Assembly (NCBI GenBank): GCA_052173355.1
Contig: JBQMYS010000042.1
Coordinates: forward strand, 1 to 12,123
Direction of reading: 5' to 3'
DNA from: JABZIP01 sp052173355
GTDB taxonomy: Bacteria; Bacillota; Clostridia; Peptostreptococcales; Anaerovoracaceae
DNA: 12,123 nucleotides
This document shows, piece by piece, positions 5,973 to 12,123 of the stretch. How positions within the stretch are numbered: the stretch's first letter is position 1; each line of letters opens with the position of its first letter. A program made the translations under genes and the position numbers. The notes beneath the pieces are model-generated. The model was not told the DNA's origin. It made no database searches and saw only the letters and a program-made list of their open reading frames with translations.

Positions 5973-7625
5973 TTATTGTACCAGTGGAAAAAGACGTGAG
6001 ACTCTAAACTGAATAAGTCTGTTCCCTTTCCACTCGTTAATTTCGGAATACCCCAATACAACACTTGGAATACCATCTTCTATCTGTTGCATTTCCCTTT
6101 CATTTGCATTGAATTTAATGCATTGAATTTTTTTTCCATAGTCGTCTATTACAAAAAAGCGAATATGATTTTGCGCATTTCCTATGCGCCTTGCGCCTTC
6201 CATATTATCCGCTTTAACGGAAAATATCGGCTTTTCAAAATCCTTTCCGAACGGCTCAAGCCTTTCCATATCGCCAATCAAAAATTCGTCAATTTCATCA
6301 ATCGTAACTTCCATGTCGGCATTTTCATCTTCTGCAAAAATATCAGGATTGGTGTTTTTCAATTTATTTGCTTTTTTCCCCAATCTTTTTTCAAAACTGT
6401 CAAATTTTTCTTTTTTGATTGAAAATCCGCAAGCTCCCGCATGTCCGCCAAACCTTTCAAACATATCTGAAAAGCCGTTCAAAAAATCATGCAAATGCAA
6501 ATTTCCGAAGCTTCTTGAAGTTCCTTTTAAAAACCCGTCTTCAGCTTCAGTTACCAGTATCACAGGCTTCGAATATTTTTCCTTTAATTTTCCTGCTACA
6601 ATTCCTGCGATTCCTTCGTGAACCTCATCGCATCTCAAAAGTAAAACGGCATTATCTTCTATATTGCTATTTATTATTTCTTCGCATTTTTTTAAACTTT
6701 CTTCCTGCACTAAACGGCGTTTCTCATTATTTTTAAATAATACTTGAGCTAATCTTTCCGCTTCCTTTTCATCTTGCTCTAAAAGCAGATTAACCGCCAC
6801 ATCCGCTGTGCCCATCCGCCCAGCCGCATTGATATACGGAACTATTCTAAAAGAAAGGTCTAAAGCTTTGACTTGTTCCAAGTCTTTACAAGTTAAATCC
6901 ATCAATTTTTTTAACCCGACAGACGGTTCGGAATTTATTTTTTTTAATCCGTATTTTACCAATGTCCTGTTTTCATCAAGCATCGGCATTATATCGCCCA
7001 CCGTTCCTATTGCCACCAAATCAAGTGATTCCCTCAAATACTCTCGCGGGGCATTTTGCAATCTCTGCAACGCTTGAACAAATTTAAAAGCAACACCGCA
7101 CCCTGCAAGACCGCTAAACGGATATTCACTATCCGGATGCTTAGGGCTTATCAGGATTGCATCCGCCATCACATCCGCAATGTCATGATGATCGGTTATC
7201 ACAAAATTCAATCCTATTTGTTTACCATACTCAACTTCATCGTAAGAAACGCTCCCGCAATCTACGGTAACTATTAAATCCACTCCTTTATTTTTTAATT
7301 CCAAAAGCGCTTCTTTATTCAATCCGTATCCTTCTGAAAATCTGGACGGTATATAATATTCCACCTCTTTATCAAAATGCAAAAGATAAGTCATCATAAG
7401 TGCCGTAGAAGTCACTCCGTCTGCATCATAATCACCGTATACGCATATTTTTTCTTTTGCCTTTAACGCTTCAATTATCCGCTTAGCGCCTTTATCAATA
7501 TTTTTCATCAAAAAAGGATCATAAGTCAACTTGGGTTTTTCCGATATGAATTCCTCAATATCCGACTGCGCTATTCCACGCTTAACCAGCAATTTTTCAA
7601 CCACTTTTCCAAAAGTTCTTTGCAC
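5973..7625 (-). CDS. recJ: Single-stranded-DNA-specific exonuclease RecJ
   Basis: RecJ is a 5'-to-3' single-strand DNA exonuclease of the DHH family that acts in the cytoplasm in recombination and mismatch or base-excision repair. Numbered from the GTG at 7625 (550 residues), the metal-binding motifs are YGDYDADG at 63-70, VDCGS near 121-125 and the hallmark DHH at 145-147, followed by SGLAGCGVAFK at 171-181. The DHHA1 domain ends with GGHAGACG at 393-400, and a C-terminal OB-like domain finishes the protein. The length suits the compact bacterial RecJ. The frame is open to 7754, but the GTG is chosen because AGGGGAG lies 6 bases before it, RecJ homology starts there, and earlier starts would overlap the M23 gene. 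The SD overlaps the M23 stop codon, implying translation in the same operon. RecJ is out of place functionally among cell-wall genes. Confidence 0.95.
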   Translation of the reverse strand: MQRTFGKVVEKLLVKRGIAQSDIEEFISEKPKLTYDPFLMKNIDKGAKRIIEALKAKEKICVYGDYDADGVTSTALMMTYLLHFDKEVEYYIPSRFSEGYGLNKEALLELKNKGVDLIVTVDCGSVSYDEVEYGKQIGLNFVITDHHDIADVMADAILISPKHPDSEYPFSGLAGCGVAFKFVQALQRLQNAPREYLRESLDLVAIGTVGDIMPMLDENRTLVKYGLKKINSEPSVGLKKLMDLTCKDLEQVKALDLSFRIVPYINAAGRMGTADVAVNLLLEQDEKEAERLAQVLFKNNEKRRLVQEESLKKCEEIINSNIEDNAVLLLRCDEVHEGIAGIVAGKLKEKYSKPVILVTEAEDGFLKGTSRSFGNLHLHDFLNGFSDMFERFGGHAGACGFSIKKEKFDSFEKRLGKKANKLKNTNPDIFAEDENADMEVTIDEIDEFLIGDMERLEPFGKDFEKPIFSVKADNMEGARRIGNAQNHIRFFVIDDYGKKIQCIKFNANEREMQQIEDGIPSVVLGYSEINEWKGNRLIQFRVSRLFPLVQ

Positions 7626-7638
7626 TGCATCTCCCCTA
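7623..7638 (-). promoter_or_regulatory. Ribosome binding site deciding the recJ GTG start, overlapping the M23 stop
   Basis: On the coding strand TAG (stop of the M23 gene, 7638-7636) runs into AGGGGAG, then GATGCA, then GTG at 7625. An ATG inside GATGCA is out of the recJ frame. The placement favours GTG as the recJ start over any upstream codon. Confidence 0.8.
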
Positions 7639-8748
7639 AATCCAACCTGCCCGAGGATTCTGATAATCTCCGTTCTTTCGTACTTCAAAATGCAAATGCG
7701 GTCCTGTAGAATTGCCTGTAGAGCCCGCTCTTGCAATTTGTTGCCCTCTTGCAACTACATCTCCTTTTGAAACCAAAAGTTCCGAATTATGCGCATAAAC
7801 CGTTACTATACCGCCACCATGATCTATAAAAACAACATTTCCATAAGAATTATTCCAACCCGCACGCATGACGGTTCCTGAATTTGCCGCGACTATTGGG
7901 CTTCCGGTCTTTGCCCCTATATCAAGCCCTGTATGAAAGTCGCGCCTGCCGTAAAGTGTTCTCCATCCAAACGGTGAAGTTATCCTGGTATTTCCGGGAG
8001 CCGGCCATGCCATGCTTCCTCCGCTATAAGTAGTTCCCGTACTTTGCATAGCTAAAATTTCAGCTTTCAACCGATTAGCTTCTGCTAAAAACGCCTTTTC
8101 CTGCTCAATAAGTGCCTTATTATTATTCGCAACTTCCGCTTTTTTCCCTGCAACTTCTTTTTTATCCGCACTTAATTCCGCGGTAACTTGTTTAGCCTCA
8201 TTTTGCTTCGCCACAAGCGTCTGCTGTAAAGCGACAAGCTGAGCCTTACTATCCGCAACAATCCTGTTTTGTTCCTTTAACTCATCCATAACTCTTTTAT
8301 CGTTTTCATAAACAAGCTTGACTCTGTCTAAATTCGTCATCAATTCTTCTATACCGTTAGACCCCAAGAGCACATCAACAAAACCGACATTTCCGTTTTT
8401 ATACATACTGCGCAAACGAGCATTCAAGTTTGCATTTTGTTCAGTCATCTCAGCTTGCAACCTTGCAAGTTCATTTACTTTTTCATTGATTTTAATCTGC
8501 GTTGCACCTATATCACCCGAAATTGCATTTACTTTTGCCTGCGAATTATTTATCTTATTCTCCAATTGCTGAATTTCAATATTGAGGGCATTCTCCATTT
8601 TTTTACCCTCTTGTAATTGTTTTTTTACAGTTTTTATTTGATTATTTACATTGGTTAATTTTTGCTCCGCGTTATCCGCATATACGGATATAGACATCAG
8701 TGAAGCAGAAATCAAAAATATTAAAACTAAAGTCAGTTTCTTTTTCAT
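7636..8748 (-). CDS. Secreted coiled-coil murein endopeptidase, M23 family (EnvC/PcsB-like architecture)
   Basis: This is a 370-residue exported peptidoglycan hydrolase that probably works under FtsEX control at the septum or lateral wall. A signal peptide spans 1-24 with a VYA-type cleavage site. Residues about 26-235 form long Lys/Glu/Gln-rich coiled coils, interrupted near 111-147 by RLRSMYKNGNVGFVDVLLGS (111-130) and the segment after it, as in the FtsX-contacting region of EnvC/PcsB/CwlO-type proteins. The C-terminal M23 (LytM) domain, about 255-366, has a full metal and catalytic set: His272 and Asp276 (HTGLD), His320 (VYAH) and His351/His353 (HLH). Unlike E. coli EnvC, it should therefore be an active enzyme rather than only an activator. 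The ATG at 8748 is chosen over TTG at 8754 because AGGGAG is 8 bases before the ATG and only 2 before the TTG. It starts 14 bases after ftsX. Confidence 0.93.
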   Translation of the reverse strand: MKKKLTLVLIFLISASLMSISVYADNAEQKLTNVNNQIKTVKKQLQEGKKMENALNIEIQQLENKINNSQAKVNAISGDIGATQIKINEKVNELARLQAEMTEQNANLNARLRSMYKNGNVGFVDVLLGSNGIEELMTNLDRVKLVYENDKRVMDELKEQNRIVADSKAQLVALQQTLVAKQNEAKQVTAELSADKKEVAGKKAEVANNNKALIEQEKAFLAEANRLKAEILAMQSTGTTYSGGSMAWPAPGNTRITSPFGWRTLYGRRDFHTGLDIGAKTGSPIVAANSGTVMRAGWNNSYGNVVFIDHGGGIVTVYAHNSELLVSKGDVVARGQQIARAGSTGNSTGPHLHFEVRKNGDYQNPRAGWI

Positions 8749-8762
8749 TTTCAAAACTCCCT

Positions 8763-9656
8763 TTATGTATCCAAAAACTTTCTCATGGATATTATACTTC
8801 CGCAGACTCCTACACTTACTCCGATTGACACGAAAATATATACTAAATTTGATGCCAGAAAATTTAACGGTACCATAGGCGTTCCCAATATAACAAATAT
8901 TTGATCTCCTACATTTTCGATTATTTTCCCATAAATAATCGAAACCAGTCCTGCGGAAATTAGTGAAGAAATCAAGCCTATTATAATTCCTTCTACCAAA
9001 AACGGACCTCGAATAAACCAGTTGGTCGCTCCTACATATTTCATAATCTCAATTTCCCTTACACGAGCCAGCACAGTCAGCTTGATTGTATTTGAAACAA
9101 CCACAACGGAAACGATTACTAAAAATACTATTATTACAAAACCTGCCAATTTTATACTGTTCGTTACGCGTATAAGTTTCTCTACAGTGTCTTTATAATA
9201 TTTGACGCCTTCTATACCTTCAAGATTTTGCAATTTATTAACTACTACATCCGCATATTCTATCTTAGAAACCGTAACCACTATCGAATTCGGTAGCGGA
9301 TTGCTGGGTAACGAATCTAACAAATACGCGCTGTCTTTCCAATCTTTTCTCCAATTTTCAAGTGCCTCATCCTTAGAAAGATAAGTTGCACTTGCAACCC
9401 CGTTGTAGCCTGCTATGGTAGAAATTAAATTATCAGCCGCTTCCCGATCCGTTTCTTCAAGCAAATATACCTGCAAAGTTTCAAAATCTTCTTTAACCGA
9501 ATTCATTGCAAGCGTAATGTTTGTTAATATCACGAAAAAAAGCCCCAAAATAAGTAACATTGCCGTTATGGAAAATATGGAAGCAATACCCATATTTCGA
9601 TTTCTAAAAATCTGAATAATGCCCTGCTTTAATGTATATCGAAGTCCTCTAAGCAT
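8763..9656 (-). CDS. ftsX: Cell division ABC transporter-like membrane subunit FtsX
   Basis: FtsX is the membrane half of FtsEX, which does not transport a substrate but passes ATP-driven conformational change to extracellular peptidoglycan hydrolases. The 297-residue protein shows the expected four transmembrane segments (about 24-47, 170-192, 221-246 and 267-290), with one large extracellular loop between the first two (about 51-165). The conserved cytoplasmic segment VREIEIMKYVGATNWFIRGP (199-218) lies just before the third helix. The ATG at 9656 overlaps the end of ftsE by 8 bases, the usual coupling for this pair. The M23 peptidase directly downstream is the obvious partner for the extracellular loop. 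Confidence 0.96.
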   Translation of the reverse strand: MLRGLRYTLKQGIIQIFRNRNMGIASIFSITAMLLILGLFFVILTNITLAMNSVKEDFETLQVYLLEETDREAADNLISTIAGYNGVASATYLSKDEALENWRKDWKDSAYLLDSLPSNPLPNSIVVTVSKIEYADVVVNKLQNLEGIEGVKYYKDTVEKLIRVTNSIKLAGFVIIVFLVIVSVVVVSNTIKLTVLARVREIEIMKYVGATNWFIRGPFLVEGIIIGLISSLISAGLVSIIYGKIIENVGDQIFVILGTPMVPLNFLASNLVYIFVSIGVSVGVCGSIISMRKFLDT

Positions 9657-10395
9657 TTTTTATTTTGAATCCTCCCAACACTCCGCTCTTTGCAAAATAG
9701 TTAAATTTTTGCTCCTCGTCAGGATTTAAATATGCTCCGACATCATCCCTCACTATTTTACCTTTATCTATTACAATTACACGCTTTGCCATTTTATCAA
9801 CTATATCCTTGGCATGCGTAACCATGACTATAGTTGTTCCCCTTAAATTTATCTGTTCCAAAAGTCGCATTATTTCCCATGCCGTATCCGGATCTAAATT
9901 CCCTGTAGGTTCATCTGCAATCAAAACCGTAGGGTTGTTAACTATTGCCCTTGCGATTGCAACTCTTTGCTGTTCCCCTGCCGAAAGTTCATTCGGATAT
10001 TTTTCCGCCTTGTTGCTGATTCCAACCAAACTTAATATCTGTGGAACTTGCCTGCGTATCACCTTGGAGCGTGCGTGTATAATTTCCATAGCAAACGCTA
10101 CATTTTCATATACGGTAAGTTTGGGTAATAATCTAAAGTCTTGGAAAACTATTCCCGTACTTCTGCGCAACTTCGGTATCTTCCTGTTGGGTAATGTCGT
10201 GATTTCCGTACCGTTTACTTTTATACTGCCGCTATCAGCTTCTATCTCCTTTAAAATCAGCTTAATGAATGTTGATTTTCCAGCCCCGCTGGGTCCTACC
10301 AAAAATACAAAATCCCCTTTTGCAATCTTAACGCTGACATTATCAAGCCCAATATTAGTTTTGTACGTTTTGGTGACATTCGTAAGCTCTATCAT
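9649..10395 (-). CDS. ftsE: Cell division ATP-binding protein FtsE
   Basis: FtsE is the cytoplasmic ATPase of the FtsEX complex. All ABC elements are present in 248 residues: Walker A GPSGAGKST at 34-42, Q-loop Gln85 in VFQDFRLLP, signature LSAGEQQR at 137-144, Walker B VLIADEP at 157-163 with catalytic Glu162, and H-loop His194. The signature reads LSAGE instead of the commoner LSGGE, a mild variation. VFQDFRLL after the Q-loop Gln is typical of FtsE. A ribosome site GGGAGGA (10407-10401) precedes the ATG at 10395. This gene opens the co-directional series that runs to the window's left edge and has its own promoter candidate upstream. Confidence 0.96.
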   Translation of the reverse strand: MIELTNVTKTYKTNIGLDNVSVKIAKGDFVFLVGPSGAGKSTFIKLILKEIEADSGSIKVNGTEITTLPNRKIPKLRRSTGIVFQDFRLLPKLTVYENVAFAMEIIHARSKVIRRQVPQILSLVGISNKAEKYPNELSAGEQQRVAIARAIVNNPTVLIADEPTGNLDPDTAWEIMRLLEQINLRGTTIVMVTHAKDIVDKMAKRVIVIDKGKIVRDDVGAYLNPDEEQKFNYFAKSGVLGGFKIKNA

Positions 10396-10400
10396 TTGTG

Positions 10401-10407
10401 TCCTCCC
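10401..10407 (-). promoter_or_regulatory. Ribosome binding site of ftsE
   Basis: GGGAGGA lies 5 bases before the ftsE ATG at 10395, in a good position for initiation. Confidence 0.8.
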
Positions 10408-10436
10408 GACCTTTGCAATAATATTCTCAATGCTTA

Positions 10437-10465
10437 AGTATACACCATTTCAACGATTTAATCAA
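10437..10465 (-). promoter_or_regulatory. Sigma-A-type promoter candidate for the ftsE operon
   Basis: On the coding strand TTGATT (10465-10460) and TATACT (10442-10437) are separated by exactly 17 bases. They are close matches to TTGACA and TATAAT. It lies in the 72-base gap between the kinase stop (10468) and ftsE and would give a leader of about 35 bases. No terminator hairpin is seen in this gap, so read-through from the kinase gene is also possible. Confidence 0.7.
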
Positions 10466-10467
10466 TA

Positions 10468-11901
10468 CTACCGCTTACATTTCTTTCCTATAATAAAGTA
10501 AAATTTACTTCCTTTTCCTTGGGTACTGTCAACTCCGTATGTTCCGCCATGTAATAAAACAATTTCTTTTACTATAGCAAGCCCCAACCCTGTTCCCTTA
10601 ACGCTTCTTTCATGGTTTTCGCTCGCTTTTCGGTATCTTTCCCATATCTTTTCCTGCTCATCCCAAGGTATTCCTTCTCCGCTATCTTGTACTTCCACCT
10701 TTACATTTTCATTAAAATCAAGCAATCTGATTATTATTTTTTTATCATTTCCTGTATACTTAACCGCATTGTCTACTAAATTGTTAACTACACGCTTAAT
10801 CTTACCTTTATCTGCAAAAACATCAATCTTGCAATCAGCCTCAATTTCAAACGAATATCCGCTTTCTGACAAAAACATACGATTTTTAACCGCGATTTCA
10901 TCAAGAAGTTCATTTATGTTAAATTCTTCGCACCTGAGTTCACCTCTACCGCTTTGGAGTCCGGAAAGTTCCATTATATCACCCACCAATTCGCTCAGTC
11001 TGTCAGTTTCATCCATTATTACCTTTAGATGCCTTTTTCGTTTATCTTCATTTTCACATGGGAAATCACTAAGCATTTCCGCATATGATTTAATCATGGT
11101 GAGCGGTGTTCTCAAATCATGCGAAATATTTGCAAGCACATCTCTTTGCAATTTCTCAGATTTTTTTAAATCGGATGCGGCCTTTTTCAAAGTCTCAGCC
11201 AAATGTCTTATCTGTGTATAATCCGTAAGCTTCGGTTCAAAATTAAATTCGCCTTTTGATAAATTTGATGCTTCTCTTGTAATTTTACGAATAGGTTTTG
11301 TAATTCTCTGCGACAAAAATATTGAAAAGAAAAATCCGATAATAATTGAAATTGCGCTCACATATATCAACTGCTTCCTAAGTATTGTAACCGTACTGTC
11401 AACAGGATATAACGGAGAAAATATATAAAGAATGACCTCCTTACCGTTTTTCTTTTCTAAAAACTTTGCATAAGCCAGTATCTTCCTTGCTGACATCCCT
11501 TTTTCATCTATTATTAAAGATGCGCTTTCATTTTTATCCGCATTTTTAAATAGACTTTCGCGAACCTGCCCCATCTCTTTTAAAAATATATAGCTGGTAC
11601 CTCGTCCTGATTGTTCAGAGGGTGCGAATAGAATTGTATCAGATGCTTCTATTTGCACAAATATATCATTCGAAATTGCAAGTTCGTTTATGGTCTTTGC
11701 AAAATCGCCGTTTCTATATCCTTCTTCTATCTGCTTTGACACTTTGCGCACGCTGTCTATCTTCATCCCTTGATAATAGTGCACCAGAAATATTGTCTGT
11801 AAAATCCACAAAACTCCGATTACAAAAACTGTAAAAAACAAAAAATATGAGCACAGCTTTGCACCTATGCTGTTTTTATCAAATTTAATTCGCTTCTTCA
11901 A
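10468..11901 (-). CDS. Membrane sensor histidine kinase of an OmpR-class two-component system
   Basis: This is a 477-residue sensor kinase that would autophosphorylate and signal to the response regulator encoded just before it. Two transmembrane helices (about 16-41 and 177-197) flank an extracellular sensor of about 135 residues. A HAMP domain follows (about 198-250). The HisKA dimerisation helix holds His261 in ISHDLRTPL, with the Thr four residues later that fits phosphatase activity. The ATPase domain has the N box NLVDN (374-378), DSGEGI (406-411), WERYRKA (420-426) and GTGLGL (436-441). The start is taken as TTG at 11901, overlapping the regulator gene by 17 bases. No clear SD precedes it and the next in-frame ATG (residue 46) would remove the first helix, so coupled translation is likely. 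The position next to ftsEX suggests an envelope-related signal; the stimulus is unknown. Confidence 0.92.
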   Translation of the reverse strand: MKKRIKFDKNSIGAKLCSYFLFFTVFVIGVLWILQTIFLVHYYQGMKIDSVRKVSKQIEEGYRNGDFAKTINELAISNDIFVQIEASDTILFAPSEQSGRGTSYIFLKEMGQVRESLFKNADKNESASLIIDEKGMSARKILAYAKFLEKKNGKEVILYIFSPLYPVDSTVTILRKQLIYVSAISIIIGFFFSIFLSQRITKPIRKITREASNLSKGEFNFEPKLTDYTQIRHLAETLKKAASDLKKSEKLQRDVLANISHDLRTPLTMIKSYAEMLSDFPCENEDKRKRHLKVIMDETDRLSELVGDIMELSGLQSGRGELRCEEFNINELLDEIAVKNRMFLSESGYSFEIEADCKIDVFADKGKIKRVVNNLVDNAVKYTGNDKKIIIRLLDFNENVKVEVQDSGEGIPWDEQEKIWERYRKASENHERSVKGTGLGLAIVKEIVLLHGGTYGVDSTQGKGSKFYFIIGKKCKR

Positions 11902-12123
11902 ATTTATAACCCAATCCCCGCATTGTAACTATTGTATCTCTGTAATTTCCCAAATTTGCACGCAAATTTTTTATGTGCGTATCTATGGTTCGGTCCTCAC
12001 CGAAAAAATCATATCCCCATATTTCAGACAATAACCGTTCCCTTGATAGAGCTATATTCTTATTGCGCATCAAATAAACCAAAAGTTCATACTCTTTTGG
12101 AGTTAACTCAATGCGACTGCCGT
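11885..12123 (-). CDS. OmpR/PhoB-family response regulator, C-terminal DNA-binding part only
   Basis: Only the last 79 residues lie in the window; the receiver domain is beyond the right edge. They form the winged-helix DNA-binding domain: LTPKEYELL at its start, the helix segment ERLLSEIWGYDF, the recognition helix RTIDTHIKNLRANLG, and the wing ending VTMRGLGYKFEEAN before TAA at 11885. This is the standard ending of an OmpR/PhoB regulator. It is the cognate partner of the overlapping sensor kinase. Its target genes cannot be read from this window; ftsEX next door is a plausible but unproven target. Confidence 0.94.
   Translation of the reverse strand, partial: GSRIELTPKEYELLVYLMRNKNIALSRERLLSEIWGYDFFGEDRTIDTHIKNLRANLGNYRDTIVTMRGLGYKFEEAN

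Noticed and set aside
7626..7754. Longer RecJ starting at 7754
   Set aside because: The extension lies inside the conserved M23 catalytic region in another frame; GTG 7625 has a good SD and matches where RecJ homology begins.
8454..8469. Inverted repeat CTTGCAA-CC-TTGCAAG
   Set aside because: The 2-base spacer is too small for a hairpin, and it lies in repetitive coiled-coil coding sequence; probably chance.
9809..10501. Plus-strand open frame of 230 codons
   Set aside because: It is the shadow of ftsE on the opposite strand; the FtsE motifs are complete and the plus-strand product has no recognisable features.

Overview
This is an AT-rich window in which every credible gene lies on the minus strand, so transcription runs from high to low coordinates. 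The gene content points to an anaerobic Gram-positive of the Clostridia (Bacillota): an FtsEX pair with a coiled-coil M23 hydrolase, a C-terminal processing protease, an OmpR-type two-component system, AGGAGG-like ribosome sites and nitrogenase-family proteins. I cannot fix the genus. There is no rRNA, tRNA, CRISPR array or recognisable mobile element, and no stretch over 300 bases lacks a gene. The largest gaps are 72 bases (10396-10467) and 53 bases (1188-1240).

Right part, in order of transcription: the C-terminal end of an OmpR/PhoB-type response regulator (cut by the window edge) overlaps a membrane sensor histidine kinase. After a 72-base gap with a good sigma-A-type promoter comes a tightly packed series: ftsE, ftsX, a secreted coiled-coil M23 peptidase, recJ and a ctpA-type S41 protease. 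The envelope genes form a coherent cell-wall hydrolysis and division module. FtsEX would transduce cytoplasmic ATP hydrolysis to the M23 enzyme outside the cell, and the S41 protease acts on the same side of the membrane. recJ, a DNA repair nuclease, is a guest in this series.

Left part: the same series continues without a visible break into a nitrogenase-like system. The ctpA stop overlaps (TAATG) the start of a 743-residue protein that joins a complete NifH-type Fe protein (about residues 1-268) to a complete NifD-type component-1 subunit (about 304-743) through a short charged linker. Its 3' end overlaps by 35 bases a separate NifK-type partner of 441 residues. A heavy-metal P1B-type ATPase (5' part only; the gene leaves the window) follows 53 bases later.

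The nitrogenase-like pair is unlikely to fix nitrogen. The NifH domain keeps its nucleotide and [4Fe-4S] residues. The component-1 pair keeps only three cysteines on the D side and one on the K side, as expected for a single [4Fe-4S] cluster. The D domain lacks the FeMo-cofactor Cys and His ligands. It looks like an ATP-driven, low-potential reductase of unknown substrate, in the same broad superfamily as DPOR, CfbCD and methylthio-alkane reductase. The Fe protein and D subunit are covalently tethered, and the DNA of the linker carries a perfect 12-bp inverted repeat plus other small repeats. This is the most unusual part of the window.
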